From positions 1 through 51,032 of the forward strand of contig JAGAWN010000253.1 of assembly GCA_017941355.1 (NCBI GenBank): a stretch of 51,032 nucleotides of DNA. The letters are read 5' to 3'. The position numbers and the translations under genes were made by a program. Each line of letters begins with the position of its first letter. Position 1 is the first letter of the stretch. The notes beneath the pieces were generated by a model. The model made no database searches. It worked only from the letters and a program-made list of their open reading frames with translations, and had not been told where the DNA came from. Source of the stretch: Ruminiclostridium sp. GTDB lineage: Bacteria > Bacillota > Clostridia > Oscillospirales > Ruminococcaceae. This document shows positions 34,874 through 41,884 of this stretch, piece by piece.

Positions 34874-35406
34874 TCGCAAGAACGATAGACAAACTTACTG
34901 CAGAACACCCGGCTTTCGCGGAGTTCTGCAAAAAACGCATAGAATATATCTTCGATACTTCCGCAGGCACGAACGTCGCGCTTTGCATTATATCCGCACT
35001 GGCGGCGGGGATATTCACCGGCGGAAACGACCTGCTGCCGAAGCTTGCGGCGATCATACTCGCGATCGCTGTATGGGCGGTCTGCGCTTTGCACGCGGGA
35101 TTTATGAAGCAGTGGAGCTTTGTGATATTCTCTGCTGTTTATCTGACGCTGCCGTATGTTTTTATAATAATACCGCAAAGTGCCGGTGAAGCATCGGCGT
35201 CCGACATTGCCCTTATGCTGTCGGATTTTGTGCAGTCTGTGATCCTGCGTCCTGTGCTGCTCATTTCCGGCAATGAGGATCCCCAGATCATATCGGTCAT
35301 CATATTTGCAATAAGCGCGGCGATTTTCCTTATCGGTATGTATATACGGAATAACGCGAAAAAATCTGATTTCTACTGCAGAACAAGACTCGATCAATTA
35401 ACATAA
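34870..35406 (+). CDS. Small membrane protein, unknown function
   Basis: 178 residues with four or five hydrophobic segments (LCIISALAAGIF, AAIILAIAVWAVCALH, SFVIFSAVYLTLPYVFIII, IISVIIFAISAAIFLIGMYI). Start ATG 34870 overlaps the previous stop. Not recognised. Cytoplasmic N-terminal part about 35 residues. Same operon as the kinase and EpsG-like protein. Confidence 0.75.
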   Translation: MIARTIDKLTAEHPAFAEFCKKRIEYIFDTSAGTNVALCIISALAAGIFTGGNDLLPKLAAIILAIAVWAVCALHAGFMKQWSFVIFSAVYLTLPYVFIIIPQSAGEASASDIALMLSDFVQSVILRPVLLISGNEDPQIISVIIFAISAAIFLIGMYIRNNAKKSDFYCRTRLDQLT

Positions 35407-35437
35407 ACGAAAATGTCTATGAAAGGACGGCTTTGAA

Positions 35438-37630
35438 ATGAAGTTCAGAAAAACGGTATCGGCACTGACTGCCGCGGCGGTTTCCGCAGTATGTGCGGCA
35501 GGAATGTTTTCTGTCGGAACAGGTGCGTTCTACGTTGCTCCGGCAAAAGCGGACGGCACGAGAATAGAATCTATGGCAGAGTACATAGACTACTATTTCA
35601 AAACAAACAACAATGTGTCGGAAATGAGGATCACCAACGAGATCGACTCCTCGACCTATCTCACCGGCGATACGCTGATGGTGATGAACGACTGGGCAAA
35701 CAAGTCCAAGCGTTTCAGAATAATCATCAACGACGGGGCAGCGCAGTACACTGTTATACTTGACAGAGCGTTCTTTGACAAGGCGAACAGTTCCGGACTG
35801 AACAAGATCAGCAATTCAGAGCCGTCCGGAATATACAGAAGCGGTATTGATCTCAGACTGAACCTCAGCAATGTGGAACTCAACAAAACCCTTTCCATTT
35901 CCAATACCGGTCTCGGCAGCGACAGTTCAGTAGAGATAAGCTATATCTTTACCGGCAACAGCACCCTTTACGATTTCTTTCTGAACCAACTCGATATGTC
36001 GAATCTTATCCGCGAATACTACCTTATCACGGATCCTCAGACCCAAAAGCAGACTCAGATAACCACGCGTGTTTTCACCAAAGACAGTCTTAACGCCGAA
36101 AAGGTGATAACTTTCAACGGTCAGGTCAGCAAGCGGTATTACACGATCGTGAAAAAGAACGAGGAAAGCTACTACAAGAAAGAATTCGTTGAACCCACGA
36201 TAAACGATTCGATCAAGAAGATAATAGGTTTTACGGACGATGACTTCCTGTATTATCCCGAAGTCAAGGCGTATGTGGAATCCGTCAAGGCGCAGTTCAT
36301 AGATGATCTCTATGATGAAGAGCTGAACTCACGCTACGCTACTCCCGAAGATGTCGAGAAAGAGATCAACAGCTATTTCTCCGCGGAGAATCCCGAAAAC
36401 CTCACCGCGCTTGCGGAGGCACTGATCGCAACACAGATAACCACCGTTGACAGCGAGGTTTACAAGGTTTTCGGTCTTGAGACTACCGAAGCATACGCGC
36501 AGGTCATCAGAGATTCCGTGATCGACAGCATTGCCGAATCCATAGTTGACACGCTTATCGGAACTCAGGCACCCATAAGCAACTACAGGACCGCTATCCG
36601 CTATTATCTTGACTCCACCGCCTATGATACGCTCACAGAGTTTTCCGGAGATCTGAAAACTATCATGTCCAGACTCACCAAAGCCGACGGACAGGCTTTC
36701 GGTTCGGTATATGAAGTGATAAGCGTACTCAAGGCATACGAAACCCAGCTTGAGGCTGCCGGTATATACGATATCTCCGTAAAGGACATTACCGACGGTA
36801 TTGCTGCACTTGCCGCGTCAAACGGCATCAGCGGAACTCTCACACAGGTGCTTGCAAACCTTCCGAATTATGTGAATACCAGCGATCTGAGAGCGCTGAA
36901 AGAGCTTGCGGTTTACGGTACGGTCACTCAGCCCTCCGGAGGTTATACGGCAGCCGGCAATTTCAGCTATTCCAACGGCAACTATGTCGAGACAAGCACT
37001 CTGAACAGCGGCTATATTACATATCAGGATCTCCAGCAGTACCTTTACAATCAGCAGTACGCTTACGAAAGCGAGATCTCGTCGCTCAACCAGCAGCTCG
37101 CGGTTCTGAAATCGAGTCTTGAATCCATGCAGAACGATATCAACTCCGTCAAGAACGGCAGCGGATATTACAGCAACGTCGATAACTTTGTGAATCTCGT
37201 TGCAAACGAGGTCATTAACCGCATAGGCGCAACCGGCTCGGCGGGCGAGTCCGCATACGATATCGCGGTGCGCAACGGCTTCAGGGGTACCGAGAGCGAA
37301 TGGCTCGAATCCCTCGTAGGCGAATCGGCGTATGAGATCGCACTTAAAAACGGATTCACCGGAACGGAATCTGAATGGCTCGAAACGCTCAAGAGCGCAG
37401 ACAGAGAGGGTAAGATCGTTTATGTTTACGGCAACAAGAACTCCTCAGCTCCGTCTGCGGAAAGCGGCAACGGCGGACAGAAAGCCGCAGCTGTCAGCAC
37501 GGATATGAATGGCAGCGAAAACTCTTCCGGCACAGCTACCGGCGTTGCGGCAGGCGTTCTTATCCCCGCCGCGGCTCTCGGTTCCGTACTGCTGTTAAAG
37601 AAAGACAAGCGCAGACGCGGAAGAAGATAA
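35438..37630 (+). CDS. Large surface protein with coiled coil, GxSAYEIA-type repeats and C-terminal anchor
   Basis: 730 residues. Signal peptide 1-30. Residues 40-500 are mixed and unrecognised. Residues 545-575 form a coiled coil (EISSLNQQLAVLKSSLESM). Two copies of a motif follow (GESAYDIAVRNGF, GTESEWLESL), as found next to collagen-like and fibre proteins. The C-terminus has a Ser/Gly linker, a hydrophobic segment (VAAGVLIPAAALGSVLLL) and KKDKRRRGRR; no LPXTG is seen, so it is probably held by the membrane helix. Starts 31 bases after the previous gene and ends at a strong terminator. The polysaccharide genes upstream suggest a cell-surface role (inference). Confidence 0.8.
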   Translation: MKFRKTVSALTAAAVSAVCAAGMFSVGTGAFYVAPAKADGTRIESMAEYIDYYFKTNNNVSEMRITNEIDSSTYLTGDTLMVMNDWANKSKRFRIIINDGAAQYTVILDRAFFDKANSSGLNKISNSEPSGIYRSGIDLRLNLSNVELNKTLSISNTGLGSDSSVEISYIFTGNSTLYDFFLNQLDMSNLIREYYLITDPQTQKQTQITTRVFTKDSLNAEKVITFNGQVSKRYYTIVKKNEESYYKKEFVEPTINDSIKKIIGFTDDDFLYYPEVKAYVESVKAQFIDDLYDEELNSRYATPEDVEKEINSYFSAENPENLTALAEALIATQITTVDSEVYKVFGLETTEAYAQVIRDSVIDSIAESIVDTLIGTQAPISNYRTAIRYYLDSTAYDTLTEFSGDLKTIMSRLTKADGQAFGSVYEVISVLKAYETQLEAAGIYDISVKDITDGIAALAASNGISGTLTQVLANLPNYVNTSDLRALKELAVYGTVTQPSGGYTAAGNFSYSNGNYVETSTLNSGYITYQDLQQYLYNQQYAYESEISSLNQQLAVLKSSLESMQNDINSVKNGSGYYSNVDNFVNLVANEVINRIGATGSAGESAYDIAVRNGFRGTESEWLESLVGESAYEIALKNGFTGTESEWLETLKSADREGKIVYVYGNKNSSAPSAESGNGGQKAAAVSTDMNGSENSSGTATGVAAGVLIPAAALGSVLLLKKDKRRRGRR

Positions 37631-37653
37631 CATTCAGAAATCTATATTAAGAA

Positions 37654-37690
37654 AGAGCAGGCTCCTACAAGTAAGAGCCTGCTCTGTTTG
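37654..37690 (+). terminator. Terminator after the surface protein
   Basis: AGAGCAGGCTC (37654-37664) pairs with GAGCCTGCTCT (37675-37685), loop of 10, followed by GTTTG. T tract is short. Confidence 0.7.
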
Positions 37691-37817
37691 TCAATAAAGC
37701 TGTATCGGGTGTTCTTTTTGCATAGTTACGAATCTCCGTGAAACGGCATGGGTCCAGCGTCACGCTGGCGCTGTCCGCGTAGGACGTCTGTCGAAAAAGT
37801 TCCTTTTTCGACAGACG
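37686..37817. repeat. Dispersed repeat, copy 2
   Basis: Starts GTTTGTCAATAAAGC right after a terminator and contains the 25-base block shared with copy 1 (37729-37753) and a 36-base block shared exactly with copy 3 (37764-37799). It ends in a hairpin (37785-37817, 15-bp stem, loop TTC). It lies between the convergent surface-protein and Cys-rich genes. Confidence 0.75.
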
Positions 37818-37849
37818 AAAACAAGGGAGCGTAAGCCCCCTTGTTTTTG
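37818..37849. terminator. Bidirectional terminator for the Cys-rich gene
   Basis: AAAACAAGGG (37818-37827) pairs with CCCTTGTTTT (37838-37847) with T/A tracts on both sides. Directly after the stop of the minus-strand Cys-rich gene. Confidence 0.75.
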
Positions 37850-37858
37850 ATTTTGCGA

Positions 37859-38002
37859 TCAGCAGCAGTTGTTGTCACAGCCGTTATTGCAGCCGTTGTT
37901 GCAGCAGCCGGTATTGCTTCCGAGAATGCCGTTGCCGTTACCGCAGCAGCAAAGGATAAGCAGAATGATGATCGCGAGTGTACAGTTGTTATTTCCGCAC
38001 AT
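37859..38002 (-). CDS. 47-residue high-cysteine membrane-type small protein
   Basis: Start ATG (38000-38002) with GGAGG eight bases upstream; stop TGA 37859-37861. Residues 9-17 are hydrophobic (LAIIILLIL), followed by three adjacent Cys (18-20) and a tail rich in Asn, Gly and paired Cys (CCNNGCNNGCDNNCC), 12 Cys in 47 residues. It resembles the tiny Gly/Asn/Cys proteins that some clostridial genomes carry under the name 'chorion class high-cysteine'; function unknown. The gene is followed by a terminator and preceded by an 18-bp palindrome near the clpC side. A coding reading is supported by the ribosome binding site and a regular composition. Confidence 0.65.
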   Translation of the reverse strand: MCGNNNCTLAIIILLILCCCGNGNGILGSNTGCCNNGCNNGCDNNCC

Positions 38003-38029
38003 AATATGTTCCTCCGGTTGATTAATAAT

Positions 38030-38047
38030 TTATGAAACGTTTCATAA
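38030..38047. promoter_or_regulatory. Perfect 18-bp palindrome between Cys-rich gene and clpC
   Basis: TTATGAAACGTTTCATAA reads the same on both strands, with a central CG as in LacI-family operators. It lies 28 bases upstream of the Cys-rich start and about 97 before the clpC start. Target regulator unknown; it does not match the CtsR or CIRCE consensus. Confidence 0.6.
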
Positions 38048-38143
38048 TATAATATATGACGGCGGGCGAAAAATGTTACCTGTCGGCGAAAAAATATGCT
38101 TGTACCGGTAAAATTGCTTTCCGGTACGGACGGAGGACAGATC

Positions 38144-40498
38144 ATGATCGAGTTCAAGGGGTTCACCGAAAAAGCCTGCTCCGCGCTGAACAAGGGTGTT
38201 GAAGCCGCAATGAGCATGGGCCACACATACATCGGGAGCGAACATATACTGTACGGGCTTCTGCGCGAGGAAAACAGCGCCGCGTTCACAGCTCTGACAA
38301 GGTACGGCATTACGGACAAGGACATTATGCGGAAAATGGAACTGATAATCGGCAAGGGGATCGCGACAAAGCTGTCCTCCGCAGACCTCACTCCCCGCAG
38401 CCGCCGGATCCTTGAAAACGCCCTGCGCACTTCACGCGGCGAGGGTAAAGCCTTTGTCGGCACAGAACATATCCTCATTTCGGTGATAAACGACGAGACC
38501 TGCTACGGCTCGGTATTCCTTAAAGAACTGGGAGCGGATACAAAGCAGATAGCCAGAGAATGCAGCGGCGCTCCCCGCAACGGCGAGACTGCCTCAGCAC
38601 CGGACAAGGAATACCGCGCGGGGAGTCTGGAACGCTACGGACGCGATCTCACAGCTCTCGCCCGCGAGGGAAAGCTTGACCCGGTAATATCCCGCGACCG
38701 TGAGATAGAAGAGTCCCTGCGGATCCTTATGCGCCGCCGCAAAAACAACCTCTGCCTTATCGGAGAAAGCGGAGTCGGTAAAACCGCCATTGCCGAGGGA
38801 ATTGCGATAGCCGCAGCATCGGGTAATGTTCCCGATGACCTGCGGGACGTGCGGATATTCAGCCTCGATGTTGCTTCAATGGTTGCAGGCGCAAAGTACC
38901 GCGGAGATTTCGAGGAACGCATAAAGTCGGTCATCGAAGAAGTCGGCGCTGACGGCAGAACAATACTTTTCGTAGATGAAATGCACATTCTTGCGGGAGC
39001 CGGTGCCGCCGAGGGCGCGATAGACGCTGCGAATATCCTGAAACCCGCGCTTGCCCGCGGGGAACTGCGGCTGATCGGCGCGACCACAGCCGACGAATAC
39101 AGAAGGTACATCGAGAAAGACGCTGCTCTCGCCCGAAGATTCTGTACGGTGTATGTCAAAGAGCCGGACGAGAGATCGGCAGTCGAGATACTCCGCGGAC
39201 TGCGCCCGAAATATGAGGAGCATCACGGAGTAACGCTGTCCGACAGCGCGATAGATGCGGCAGTCCGTCTTTCCGTGCGGTACATCGAGGACAGACGGCT
39301 GCCCGACAAGGCGATAGACCTTATCGACGACTGCTGCACCGCCGCGAGAATGAGCGCAAACGGAGATCATTCCGGAGAATACGGAATAAAGCAGCGTCTT
39401 GACAAGCTTTCACGGGAAAAGGAAAACGCGGTGCTGACGCAGGATTTTGAGCTTGCAGCGGAGATCAGAGACCGGGAACGCACACTTTGTTCCGAACTTG
39501 AAAGCCTGCAGCAAAGTGAAACCGAACGTTACATCGTGACTGCGGAGGACGTGGCGCGGGCTTTGAGCGCTTCGACGGGAATACCGGTTTCGGAACTGCG
39601 GGACAGCGACAATTCCCGTATCATGCGGCTTGAGGAGGAACTGAAAAAACACATCATAGGTCAGGACAGTGCGGTACACGCAGTCGCGTCAGCGATAAAA
39701 CGCAGTACAGCAGGTATTTCCCGGCATGACCGCCCGATAGGAAGCTTCATATTCGCGGGACCTACCGGTGTCGGCAAGACCGAACTGTCAAAAGCGCTTT
39801 CCCGGGCAATATTCGGGCGAGATGACGCTTTGATAAGATTCGACATGAGCGAATACATGGAAAAACACAGTGTTTCCGGGCTTATCGGTTCCCCTGCGGG
39901 ATATGTCGGTTATGAGGACGGCGGCAGGCTTATCGAAGCGGTCAGACGGCACCCGTACAGCGTTCTGCTGTTCGACGAGATAGAAAAGGCTCACCCGGAT
40001 ATCCCCGATCTGCTGCTGCAGGCTCTCGATGACGGGCATCTCACGTCTGCGGACGGGGTAAAGGTGAGCCTGAAAAACTGCATAATAATAATGACGACAA
40101 ATGTCGGAGCGGGAACTGCCGCGGAAAAATCACGTTCTCTCGGCTTTATTTCCGGGGAAAAGAGCGCTGATATCGTGCAGTCCGAGCTTATGAAAACATT
40201 CCGCCCGGAGTTTATCAACCGCGTTGACGGTATCGCGGTATTCTCACGGCTGACAGAACATGACATAGAAAAGATATGCGCAGATATGACCGAGGGACTG
40301 ATCCGGCGCGCTGCCGAGGCGGGAGTAAAGCTTGAGATCACAGAAGCGGCAGTGAGAAAGCTCGCAAAAGCGGGATATTCCGAAAAATTCGGCGCACGGG
40401 GACTGTACCGCACGATCGTTTCCAGAGTAGAAGAGCCGCTTGCGGATATGATCCTCTCCGGCGCAAAAGAAGCGGTATTTGACGAAAACGATGTATAA
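38144..40498 (+). CDS. clpC: ClpC-type AAA+ protease ATPase
   Basis: 784 residues, an unfoldase that feeds ClpP. Start ATG 38144 chosen because GGAGG lies seven bases upstream and the N-domain (FTEKACSALNKGVEAA) starts properly. Two N-domain repeats, then AAA1 with Walker [14 protein letters not shown] near residue 207 and Walker B FVDEMH, a UVR motif TQDFELAAEIRDRERTL near 431 (ClpC feature), and AAA2 with [13 protein letters not shown] near 540, ending in the C-terminal domain. Unusually, the ctsR-mcsA-mcsB genes that normally precede clpC in Firmicutes are missing; spmAB follow instead. Confidence 0.9.
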   Translation: MIEFKGFTEKACSALNKGVEAAMSMGHTYIGSEHILYGLLREENSAAFTALTRYGITDKDIMRKMELIIGKGIATKLSSADLTPRSRRILENALRTSRGEGKAFVGTEHILISVINDETCYGSVFLKELGADTKQIARECSGAPRNGETASAPDKEYRAGSLERYGRDLTALAREGKLDPVISRDREIEESLRILMRRRKNNLCLIGESGVGKTAIAEGIAIAAASGNVPDDLRDVRIFSLDVASMVAGAKYRGDFEERIKSVIEEVGADGRTILFVDEMHILAGAGAAEGAIDAANILKPALARGELRLIGATTADEYRRYIEKDAALARRFCTVYVKEPDERSAVEILRGLRPKYEEHHGVTLSDSAIDAAVRLSVRYIEDRRLPDKAIDLIDDCCTAARMSANGDHSGEYGIKQRLDKLSREKENAVLTQDFELAAEIRDRERTLCSELESLQQSETERYIVTAEDVARALSASTGIPVSELRDSDNSRIMRLEEELKKHIIGQDSAVHAVASAIKRSTAGISRHDRPIGSFIFAGPTGVGKTELSKALSRAIFGRDDALIRFDMSEYMEKHSVSGLIGSPAGYVGYEDGGRLIEAVRRHPYSVLLFDEIEKAHPDIPDLLLQALDDGHLTSADGVKVSLKNCIIIMTTNVGAGTAAEKSRSLGFISGEKSADIVQSELMKTFRPEFINRVDGIAVFSRLTEHDIEKICADMTEGLIRRAAEAGVKLEITEAAVRKLAKAGYSEKFGARGLYRTIVSRVEEPLADMILSGAKEAVFDENDV

Positions 40499-40555
40499 CA
40501 AACGGGAATAGAGCCGCGCGGCTGCACATATAAATGGTGTGGAGGTGCGGCTTGT

Positions 40556-41152
40556 ATGATGAAATGGATAATAACGGCACTTATTGTACTGTCGGTCATA
40601 TTCGCGGCTGCAACCGGCAGCATGAGCAGTCTGTCCGCCGCGTTTCTTGAAAGCTGCGGCGGCGCGGTGAGCCTTGCTATAACGCTTACCGGCATTATCG
40701 CGCTATGGAGCGGTATCATGCGCGTTGCACAAAGCTCCGGACTTACCGGAAAGCTTGCGAAGATCGCCGAACCGCTGCTTTCACGGCTATTCGGCGGACT
40801 GCAGAAAGGTGGGAAAGCCATGCAGTACATCACGCTTAACATCACCGCAAACATACTGGGACTCGGCAACGCTTCAACACCGTTCGGGATCGCCGCCATG
40901 CGTGAGATCGAACGAGAGGAACACAGCTCGGCTCCCGAATACGCATCTGACAATATGATACTGCTGACAGTGATGAACACGGCAAGTCTCCAGCTTGTTC
41001 CTACTACAGCTGCGGCGCTGCGGCAGGCGCACGGCTCGGCTGCGCCCATGGAAATACTGCCCTGCGTGTGGGTAACATCGGTATGCGCGCTTGCGGCTGC
41101 GGTAACCGCGTCGTTCGCCTTTCGCGGTCTGCGGAAACGGAGGCGGCTGTGA
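40556..41152 (+). CDS. spmA: Spore maturation protein A
   Basis: 198 residues, several membrane segments, nucleoside-recognition (Gate) domain family. In spore formers SpmA and SpmB take part in spore core dehydration. Marks: GLGNASTPFGIAAM, DNMILLTVMNTASLQLVPTT and the N-terminal membrane segments. GGAGGTG-like site precedes ATG 40556. It overlaps spmB by four bases (GTGA). Confidence 0.9.
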   Translation: MMKWIITALIVLSVIFAAATGSMSSLSAAFLESCGGAVSLAITLTGIIALWSGIMRVAQSSGLTGKLAKIAEPLLSRLFGGLQKGGKAMQYITLNITANILGLGNASTPFGIAAMREIEREEHSSAPEYASDNMILLTVMNTASLQLVPTTAAALRQAHGSAAPMEILPCVWVTSVCALAAAVTASFAFRGLRKRRRL

Positions 41153-41667
41153 ACATTTCGGATTACATAGTTCCGCTGCTGTTTGCCGGTGTACTGATAT
41201 ACGGGCTTTGCACCAAAACGGACGTGTTCGGGGAATTCACCGAGGGCGTGAAAGAGGGACTTCACACGGTTTATGAAATATTCCCGTCGCTGTTCTGCCT
41301 TGTTGTGACTGTGGGAGTATTCCGGGCTTCCGGCGGCGCGGAGCTGATAACGGATCTTATATCACCTGTTCTGAACGCTGCGGGCTTCCCGCCCGAGTGC
41401 GGAACACTTCTCATTCTGCGCCCTTTCTCCGGCAGCGGTTCAACCGCGATATTCGAGCAGCTGCTTACCGATTTCGGAGCCGACAGCTTCGCCGGACGTA
41501 CAGCATCTGTCATTCTCGGCAGCAGCGAAACAACGTTTTATACCCTGTCGGTCTATTTTGCAGCAGTAAAAGCCGGAAAGACCCGCTACGCTCTCGCTGC
41601 CGCCCTTATCGGCGACATCACCTGCGCAGTAATCAGCCCGCTCGCAGTGCGGCTTTTTCTGACATAG
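41149..41667 (+). CDS. spmB: Spore maturation protein B
   Basis: 172 residues with GTG start at 41149, inside the spmA stop, with GGAGG six bases upstream. Contains the second Gate half: LRPFSGSGSTAIFEQLL and GSSETTFYTLSVYF with YALAAALIGDITC. Partner of SpmA. Suggests the organism has sporulation genes, though presence alone does not prove spore formation. Ends at the terminator at 41668. Confidence 0.9.
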   Translation: MNISDYIVPLLFAGVLIYGLCTKTDVFGEFTEGVKEGLHTVYEIFPSLFCLVVTVGVFRASGGAELITDLISPVLNAAGFPPECGTLLILRPFSGSGSTAIFEQLLTDFGADSFAGRTASVILGSSETTFYTLSVYFAAVKAGKTRYALAAALIGDITCAVISPLAVRLFLT

Positions 41668-41707
41668 AAAACAGAAGTGAGGGACATACTTCCCTCACTT
41701 CTGTTTG
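41668..41707 (+). terminator. Terminator after spmB
   Basis: AAACAGAAGTGAGGG pairs with CCCTCACTTCTGTTT around ACATACTT, near-symmetric with A and T tails, so possibly bidirectional. Confidence 0.8.
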
Positions 41708-41850
41708 TCAATAAAGTCTATTATCTTTTCGCAGATGCTCAAATCTCCGTGGTACGGTATGGGTGCAGGGTCCGCCCTGCCGCGATCCAGCCGCGTAGGC
41801 TGGCGCTGTCCGCGTAGGACGTCTGTCGAAAAAGGAACTTTTTCGACAGA
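41702..41850. repeat. Dispersed repeat, copy 3
   Basis: Begins TGTTTGTCAATAAAGTC after the spmB terminator, shares 36 bases exactly with copy 2 (41799-41834) and ends in the same hairpin with stem 41822-41834/41838-41850 but loop GAA instead of TTC. It lies between convergent spmB and clpB. It is flanked by near-identical terminator sequences (41674-41700 and 41853-41879). Confidence 0.75.
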
Positions 41851-41853
41851 TTG

Positions 41854-41884
41854 AAGTGAGGGACATACGTCCCTCACTTGTTTT
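41854..41884. terminator. Terminator at the end of clpB
   Basis: AAGTGAGGGAC (41854-41864) pairs with GTCCCTCACTT (41869-41879), loop ATAC. Directly after the clpB stop on the minus strand, with T-rich sequence on the plus-strand side. Confidence 0.65.

Noticed and set aside
39991-41265. Minus-strand frame spanning the end of clpC and spmA
   Set aside because: It crosses two real genes and has no motif; a shadow of third-position bias.
41695-41877. 60-codon minus-strand frame inside dispersed repeat copy 3
   Set aside because: Copies 1 and 2 have stops or shifted frames in the corresponding region, and there is no ribosome binding site; treated as a part of the repeat.
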